Shown here one piece after another: positions 12,925 through 13,434 of a stretch of 13,434 bases of DNA (the first letter of the stretch is position 1; each line of letters starts with the position of its first letter). This DNA comes from an uncultured Capnocytophaga sp. (lineage in GTDB: Bacteria; Bacteroidota; Bacteroidia; Flavobacteriales; Flavobacteriaceae). Location of the stretch: assembly GCA_915070235.1 (NCBI GenBank), contig CAJZFM010000029.1:1-13434 (forward strand). Reading direction: 5' to 3'. Under the pieces are notes generated by a model. That model ran no database searches, had not been told where the DNA came from, and saw only the letters and a list, made by a program, of their open reading frames with translations. Made by a program: the position numbers and the translations under genes.

Positions 12925-13433
12925 TATATAAAGCTTGTTACCTCGCCGACTAAGTGAGCCATAGCATGGGTAGAAGGGGAGGGCTTATTGGTAAATTCGG
13001 TGATGATGGCCTCGCGGAGCTTTTGAGCATCGGCTATAGCCTCATCGGTAGCGATGCGATGGATAATCTGTAGGGTGGTGTTCTTGCTGATAAGAATCAC
13101 ATTCCATAGGTCGCTACTTATATAAATCTGCTGGGTGATGTTGTGCTCATACTCAGCATTGATATGCTCAATAAGCAATAGTTCATAGGCCATTTTGTCC
13201 TGAGAAGCAGGAACCACTCGTAGGGCGAGCTTCTGTGGGCTGGTGCGGTCAAGCAGCAAGGCTAAGCGTTCGTAAGCCTGTAAGCGCAAGGGGAGTGCTC
13301 CTTTCTGAAGGTCTTTCTTTAGGTGCCATTGTCTGGCCCTATCTTCGTTCTTGAAGTACTGTTGGAATAGTAAATAAGCTATCGCGGCCACTATGACCGA
13401 TGGTAAGCAGTAAGAGAGAATTTGTAATAACAT
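12924..13433 (-). CDS. DUF7935-like single-pass membrane protein
   Basis: A 169-residue protein typical of Flavobacteriia, with no known function. One N-terminal membrane helix (residues about 4-23, ILSYCLPSVIVAAIAYLLFQ) is followed by a basic helical region and the conserved block LPLRLQAYERLALLLDR (47-63). The region EYEHNITQQIYISSDLW, the helix around NTTLQIIHRIA and the motif PSPSTHAMAHL near the C-terminus match my memory of the family. The body should be cytoplasmic and mostly helical. The gene is complete (ATG at 13433-13431), but its promoter is outside the window. It converges on bioB with a shared hairpin terminator. Confidence 0.85.
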   Translation of the reverse strand: MLLQILSYCLPSVIVAAIAYLLFQQYFKNEDRARQWHLKKDLQKGALPLRLQAYERLALLLDRTSPQKLALRVVPASQDKMAYELLLIEHINAEYEHNITQQIYISSDLWNVILISKNTTLQIIHRIATDEAIADAQKLREAIITEFTNKPSPSTHAMAHLVGEVTSFI

Positions 13434-13434
13434 T

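Overview
The window looks like chromosomal DNA of a Bacteroidota member, most probably class Flavobacteriia and plausibly Capnocytophaga. The promoters are of the Bacteroidota type (TTG near -33, TAnnTTTG near -7), Shine-Dalgarno sequences are largely absent, and several proteins are Flavobacteriia types: a DUF7935-like membrane protein, a short four-helix cytochrome b-like protein, and a LytTR regulator paired with a repeat-bearing histidine kinase. The genus is inferred, not shown.

Layout. Positions 1-356 hold an internally deleted IS4-like transposase. Next, on the minus strand, come a two-helix membrane protein (357-902) and a three-gene unit of unknown function (1063-2840: a 155-residue protein, then two small lipoproteins). 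The upstream regions of these two units carry the same duplicated element, once with a run of ten Gs. At 3060-3408 lies a plus-strand toxin-antitoxin pair whose toxin is cut short where it meets the 3' end of a response regulator gene. From 8989 down to 3391 every gene is on the minus strand and closely packed: an intact RelB/RelE-like pair, RNase Z (rnz), a cytochrome b-like membrane protein, recX, a C-terminally short TatD-like hydrolase, a sensor histidine kinase and a LytTR response regulator. The last three junctions overlap, so the kinase and regulator are probably co-translated. A secreted GH2 beta-galactosidase-like enzyme (9108-11579, minus) and biotin synthase bioB (11792-12853, plus) are divergent and have clear promoters. 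bioB converges on a DUF7935-like gene through a 28-bp hairpin terminator.

The most striking feature is in the gaps between genes. At least seven of them are built partly or wholly of tandem 7-bp units. The sequence of the unit differs from place to place and changes within a single array, but the 7-bp phase is kept. These arrays form promoter -33 regions (bioB), the two arms of terminator hairpins, and even the last codons of bioB and rnz. No CRISPR, tRNA, rRNA or complete mobile element was seen.
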